NCBI GenBank assembly: GCA_025964675.1
Contig: JAOPYI010000143.1
Location: 1-53,917 of the forward strand
Direction of reading: 5' to 3'
Origin: Sphaerisporangium sp.
GTDB lineage: Bacteria > Actinomycetota > Actinomycetes > Streptosporangiales > Streptosporangiaceae
DNA: 53,917 bases
Below the pieces are notes generated by a model that was not told where the DNA came from, made no database searches, and saw only the letters and a program-made list of their open reading frames with translations. Positions within the stretch are counted from its first letter, which is position 1. Each line of letters starts with the position of its first letter. The translations under genes were made by a program, and so were the position numbers. This document shows, piece by piece, positions 50,653-53,917 of this stretch.

Positions 50653-52172
50653 GTGGACCTCCTCGCGGTCGCGGTGAGCAGGTAGGTGGCCGGCGCGGAG
50701 ATGAGGACCATGAGCGCGGCGTACGGGGCGGCGGCTCCGTAGTCGACGTCTCGGACCTCGCTCCAGAACTGGGTCGCCAGGGTATGGGTGCCGGTGGGCG
50801 AAAGCAGCAGGGTCGCGGTCAGCTCGGTGACGACGGCGAGGAAGACCAGCGCCGCGCCCGCGCCGACACCCGGCGCCATCAGCGGAAGGGTCACCCGGCG
50901 CAGCCTCGAGATCGTGCCGGCGCCCAGCGAGTGCGCGACGTCGTCGAGGACGGGCTGCGCCTGCGCGACCGCCGCGCGTACGCTGACCACCGCTCGCGGC
51001 AGGAACATGATCACGTACGCGATGAGCAGGAGCCCCGTCGTCTGGTACGCCGGTCGCACGAACCGGATGGACACCGTGATCAACGCCAGCGCGACCACGA
51101 TGCCGGGCAAGGCGTTGCCGATGTACGTGCTGCGCTCGAGCGTGCTGCTCACCCGGCCTCGGTGGCGGACCGACAGCCATGCCACCGGGATCGCGCACAA
51201 CGTCGTCAAGAGAGCGGCCATCAGACCGAGCCCCAGCGCCGTGCCCGCGGTCTGCGCAAGGGTGCCTAAGGGGAACGCCGTGGAGGCGCCGACCACGAGC
51301 CAGCGGGCCAGGCTGCCCAGCGGGACGCCGAGCGCGAGAACGACGACGCCCAGCACGGCGAGCAGCGCGGGAGCCGACCACAGGCCAAGGCGTACGGGCG
51401 GGGCGATCCGCGCCGCGCCCGAGCCGAGGCGGGCGTAACGGCGCCGGCCCCTGAGCCGTAGCTCGGCGAGCAGCAGCACGGCGCAGCATGCCACCAGCAC
51501 GCCGGCCAGCATGTTGGCGGCCTGCGCGTCGTACGAGGAACGGTACTGGTCGTAGATCGCCGTGGTGAACGTCGGGAAACGCAACATCTGCAAGGCGCCG
51601 AACTCGGCCAGCAGGTGCAGCCCGACCAGCAGCGAGCCTCCGAGGACCGCGGGGCGAAGCTGCGGCAGCACGACACGGGCGAAGGCCGCCCACGATCCGA
51701 GGCCGAGCGAGCGCGCGGTCTCCTCGAGCGCGGGGTCCAGGCCCCGGAGGGTCGCGGCCACGGGCAGGTAGACCAGCGGGTAGTAGGACAGGGTCACGAT
51801 CAGCAGGGCTCCGCCGTAACCTTCCACGGCGCCGGTTACGGAGACCCACCCGAAGCTGGTGACGAACGCGGGGACCGCGAGCGGCGCGGCGAGCAGCACG
51901 TGCCAGACCCCGCGCCCCGGCAGGTTCGTACGGTGCACCAGCCAGGCCGCGGCCGTACCGAGCACAGCGCAGAGGATCATGCAGCCGAGCATGAGCTCTG
52001 TGGTGTTGACGAGCAGTTCCCCGACGCGCGGCCGCACGATCAGCCGCCAGGCCGCGCCCCAGCCGAGGCTCACGGTGTATCCCACGACGAACAGCAGCGG
52101 GATCGCGGCGATGAGGGCGACGGTCACGCACAGGGCGAGCAGCAGCGGAGGGTACGCCCCGTCACGGCGCAC
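50649..52172 (-). CDS. Iron(III) ABC transporter permease
   Basis: A 507-aa FbpB-type permease with two fused binding-protein-dependent transport domains (about 12 TM helices). Each half has an EAA-type loop, for example LEETARSLGLGSWAAFARVV in the first and LDDVAHSLGAGTISRLRRV in the second. It lies 35 bp after the binding-protein gene and overlaps the ATPase gene by 4 bp, forming one iron-uptake operon read leftward. Confidence 0.92.
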   Translation of the reverse strand: MRRDGAYPPLLLALCVTVALIAAIPLLFVVGYTVSLGWGAAWRLIVRPRVGELLVNTTELMLGCMILCAVLGTAAAWLVHRTNLPGRGVWHVLLAAPLAVPAFVTSFGWVSVTGAVEGYGGALLIVTLSYYPLVYLPVAATLRGLDPALEETARSLGLGSWAAFARVVLPQLRPAVLGGSLLVGLHLLAEFGALQMLRFPTFTTAIYDQYRSSYDAQAANMLAGVLVACCAVLLLAELRLRGRRRYARLGSGAARIAPPVRLGLWSAPALLAVLGVVVLALGVPLGSLARWLVVGASTAFPLGTLAQTAGTALGLGLMAALLTTLCAIPVAWLSVRHRGRVSSTLERSTYIGNALPGIVVALALITVSIRFVRPAYQTTGLLLIAYVIMFLPRAVVSVRAAVAQAQPVLDDVAHSLGAGTISRLRRVTLPLMAPGVGAGAALVFLAVVTELTATLLLSPTGTHTLATQFWSEVRDVDYGAAAPYAALMVLISAPATYLLTATARRST

Positions 52173-52207
52173 CCTCCCTCCCGCGATTTCGCGGAGCGCG
52201 GCGCCGG

Positions 52208-53254
52208 TCAGAGCAGGCCCGCCTGCTGCATCAGCTCGACCACCTTGGGCCCGTTGAGCGTCGAGACCTCGATGTCGGGCGGGCTCAGCTCGCTGAGCGG
52301 CTTGAGCTTGGGGTTGGTGGGCACCTCGGCGGAGATCGAGTATTCCATCGCGTGGCTACCCGCCAGCACCTGCTGGCCGTTCTTGCCGGTGAGGAACCTG
52401 ACCAGGGACTGGGCCTCGGCCTGGTGCTTGCTCGCCTTCAGCACACCCGCGCCGGACACGCCGAGGAAACCGCCGGGATCCTTTGCGGCGAAGAAGTGCA
52501 ACTCGACGTTCTTGCTGTTGGTGCCGGCCTCGGCACGGTCCTGGTACCAGTAGTAGTGGTAGATCACGGCCGCCTGTATCTCGCCGGCGTTGACGGCGCG
52601 CATCGCCGCCCCGTTCCCCTGGTAGATCTTCGCGTTGGCCTTGAGGCCCTTGAGCCATTCGGCGGTCGCGGCCTCGCCCTTGACCGCGAGCACCGCGCTG
52701 ACGACGGCCTGGAAGTCGGCGCCGCCCGCGGCGACGCCGAACCTGCCCTTCCACTGCGGCTCGGCCAGGTCCATGATCGACGCCGGCAACCGGTCCTCGG
52801 TGAGCTGCTGGGAGTTGTACGCCAACACCGACGAGCGCGCCGCGAACCCGACCCAGTCGCCGGTCGCCGGCGCGTACTGCTTGCCGACCTGGGCCAGGGT
52901 TGCCGGGTCCACCTTGGCGAAGCCGCCCTTGCCGGCGACCAGGGTCATCGCCGGAGAGTTCTCGGTGACGAACACGTCCGCCGGGGACGCGGGGCCCTCC
53001 TGGATGATCTGGTTGGCCATGTCGGGGTCCTCCCCCGACCGGATGTCCACCTTGATCCCGGTCTCCTTGGTGAACGCCTCGACCATGAGCTTCATCAGGT
53101 CCTCGTGCTGGGCGTTGTACAGCGTGATCGCCGCCTTCTCGGTCGAGCCCGCCGAGGCCGCCGAGCCGGGACCGTCGGTTGCCCCGCACCCGGCCGCCCC
53201 CAAGGCGGCCGCAAGCGCTCCCGCCACCAGCAAAGCCCGGCTGATCCCGCGCAT
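52208..53254 (-). CDS. Iron(III) ABC transporter substrate-binding lipoprotein
   Basis: A 348-aa FbpA/Idi-like receptor. A signal peptide ends in the lipobox LGAAGC (Cys23). The mature protein has ITLYNAQHEDLMKLMVEAF, DVFVTENSPAMTLV and the Tyr-rich iron-ligand region IYHYYWYQDR. ATG 53254 (MRGISRALL) is chosen; the frame is open upstream, across the iron boxes, to 53323. Two overlapping iron-repressor boxes precede it, so expression should rise when iron is scarce. Confidence 0.93.
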   Translation of the reverse strand: MRGISRALLVAGALAAALGAAGCGATDGPGSAASAGSTEKAAITLYNAQHEDLMKLMVEAFTKETGIKVDIRSGEDPDMANQIIQEGPASPADVFVTENSPAMTLVAGKGGFAKVDPATLAQVGKQYAPATGDWVGFAARSSVLAYNSQQLTEDRLPASIMDLAEPQWKGRFGVAAGGADFQAVVSAVLAVKGEAATAEWLKGLKANAKIYQGNGAAMRAVNAGEIQAAVIYHYYWYQDRAEAGTNSKNVELHFFAAKDPGGFLGVSGAGVLKASKHQAEAQSLVRFLTGKNGQQVLAGSHAMEYSISAEVPTNPKLKPLSELSPPDIEVSTLNGPKVVELMQQAGLL

Positions 53255-53270
53255 CCGTCTCTCCCCAAGG

Positions 53271-53299
53271 TTAGGCAAAGCTAAGTTAGGCCAACCTAA
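53271..53299 (-). promoter_or_regulatory. Overlapping IdeR/DmdR iron boxes
   Basis: Two 19-bp sequences offset by 10 bp (53271-53289 and 53281-53299) match the IdeR/DtxR consensus TTAGGTTAGGCTAACCTAA at 13 and 15 of 19 positions (the second read on the minus strand as TTAGGTTGGCCTAACTTAG). They lie 17-45 bp upstream of the iron-binding lipoprotein start, where an Fe-loaded repressor would block transcription. Confidence 0.75.
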
Positions 53300-53345
53300 G
53301 GCGTGGCGTCGCCCGGTGTCCAATCCCGCCTCTCCCGCGAAAACG

Positions 53346-53917
53346 TCAGGGCGAAGCGTCCTTGGTGAGGGCGCGGCTGATGACCAGGCGTTGGATCTGG
53401 TTGGTGCCCTCCACGATCTGGAGGACCTTGGCCTCGCGCATGAGGCGTTCGGCCGGGAAGTCCTCGACGTAGCCGTAGCCGCCGAGCACCTGGACGGCGT
53501 CGGTGGTGACCGCCATCGCGGCGTCGGTGCTCACGCACTTGGCCATCGCGGCGATGTGCGAAAAAGGCTGGCCCGCGTCCTTGAGCCAGGCGGCCTTGTG
53601 CACCAGGAGGCGCGCGCCTTCGATCTTGCAGGCCATGTCCGCCAGCATGAACGCCACGCCCTGGAACTCGATGATCGGCGTGTCGAACTGCTTCCGTTCG
53701 CAGGCGTAGGCCGCGGCCACGTCGAGCGCCGCCTGGGCGAGGCCGACGCTGGTGGCGCCGATGGTGATCCGCCCGCTGTCGAGCGCGCTCATGGCGACGC
53801 GGAAGCCGGTGCCCTCGCGATCGAGGAGGTTCTCGGCGGGGATCCGGGCGCCTTCGAGGACGAGCTCGACCGTGGGCGAGGCGCGCAGGCCCATCTTCTC
53901 CTCCTTCTTGCCGAAGG
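53346..53917 (-). CDS. Acyl-CoA dehydrogenase (partial, cut by window edge)
   Basis: The C-terminal 190 or so residues of an FAD-dependent acyl-CoA dehydrogenase, which introduces a 2,3-double bond into acyl-CoA. The frame runs off the right edge, so the N-terminal half is missing. Visible: GLRASPTVELVLEGARIPAE, the helical bundle with YACERKQFDTPIIEFQGV, QVLGGYGYVEDFPAERLMRE and the closing IVEGTNQIQRLVISRAL with the catalytic-type Glu in VEGTN. Chain-length preference cannot be read. It ends 92 bp from the iron operon start and is unrelated in function. Confidence 0.92.
   Translation of the reverse strand, partial: FGKKEEKMGLRASPTVELVLEGARIPAENLLDREGTGFRVAMSALDSGRITIGATSVGLAQAALDVAAAYACERKQFDTPIIEFQGVAFMLADMACKIEGARLLVHKAAWLKDAGQPFSHIAAMAKCVSTDAAMAVTTDAVQVLGGYGYVEDFPAERLMREAKVLQIVEGTNQIQRLVISRALTKDASP

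Noticed and set aside
49603-52131. An 842-codon open frame that looks like a fusion ending in the iron ABC ATPase
   Set aside because: The upstream part is the out-of-frame reading of the permease gene (Arg-rich, no TM). The real ATPase starts at ATG 50652 overlapping the permease stop.

Overview
The window is one contiguous stretch of high-GC DNA with strongly biased third codon positions. It carries the hallmarks of an actinomycete: the RNA polymerase-binding protein RbpA behind a SigR-type promoter, a HelD-family RNA polymerase-associated helicase, neighbouring lnt and polyprenol-phosphate mannose synthase genes, IdeR/DmdR-type iron boxes, many GTG starts, and several genes that look leaderless (a TAnnnT box 6-8 nt before the start codon). 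A filamentous actinomycete, perhaps of the Streptosporangiaceae, fits the gene style, but that placement is inference. I see no rRNA, tRNA, CRISPR array, insertion sequence, phage gene or replication origin. The window looks like ordinary chromosome, and it is cut at the right edge inside an acyl-CoA dehydrogenase gene.

Layout. 0-10.3 kb: aldo/keto reductase, DUF4037 protein, purB, a large RND transporter divergent from a MarR regulator, an SDR oxidoreductase, a second aldo/keto reductase behind a MerR-type promoter, and a universal stress protein. 10.3-17.2 kb: a WYL regulator, a DeoR regulator coupled to an MFS transporter, a membrane-anchored degenerate kinase-like protein, and a tightly overlapping MoxR / DUF58 / von Willebrand A operon. 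17.3-24.6 kb: an RsmC-like and a TrmH-like methyltransferase, a glycerophosphodiester phosphodiesterase, a UMF1-type MFS transporter, rbpA with promoter and terminator, then the leftward group lnt-ppm-fxsA. 25.1-27.4 kb: a HelD-like helicase whose real start is probably an ATT codon upstream of the first ordinary start.

27.6-34.4 kb is a complete sugar-utilisation operon. A ROK regulator sits behind a promoter framed by two long perfect palindromes. It is followed by an ABC binding lipoprotein, two permeases, a GH4 glycosidase and a BadF-type sugar kinase, most with overlapping stop and start codons. There is no ABC ATPase gene, so a shared MsiK-type ATPase is implied. 34.5-38.7 kb: a molybdenum hydroxylase (large, medium and small subunits) followed by an Lrp/AsnC regulator. 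38.9-45.9 kb: a sirtuin, a histidine kinase without a response regulator plus a small membrane protein, a DUF305 lipoprotein, a secreted ThuA-DUF1080-CBM6 protein, a YjbR protein and a methyltransferase. 46.0-49.5 kb: a CYP152-type P450 carrying the OleT-like Phe/His/Arg signature, then small stress-type proteins (Cys/His small protein, DUF2267, Hsp20). 49.6-53.3 kb: an Fbp-type iron ABC transporter transcribed leftward from overlapping iron boxes.

The points most worth following up are the OleT-like P450, the ROK/GH4/BadF sugar locus with its operators, the degenerate kinase beside moxR, and the HelD start codon.
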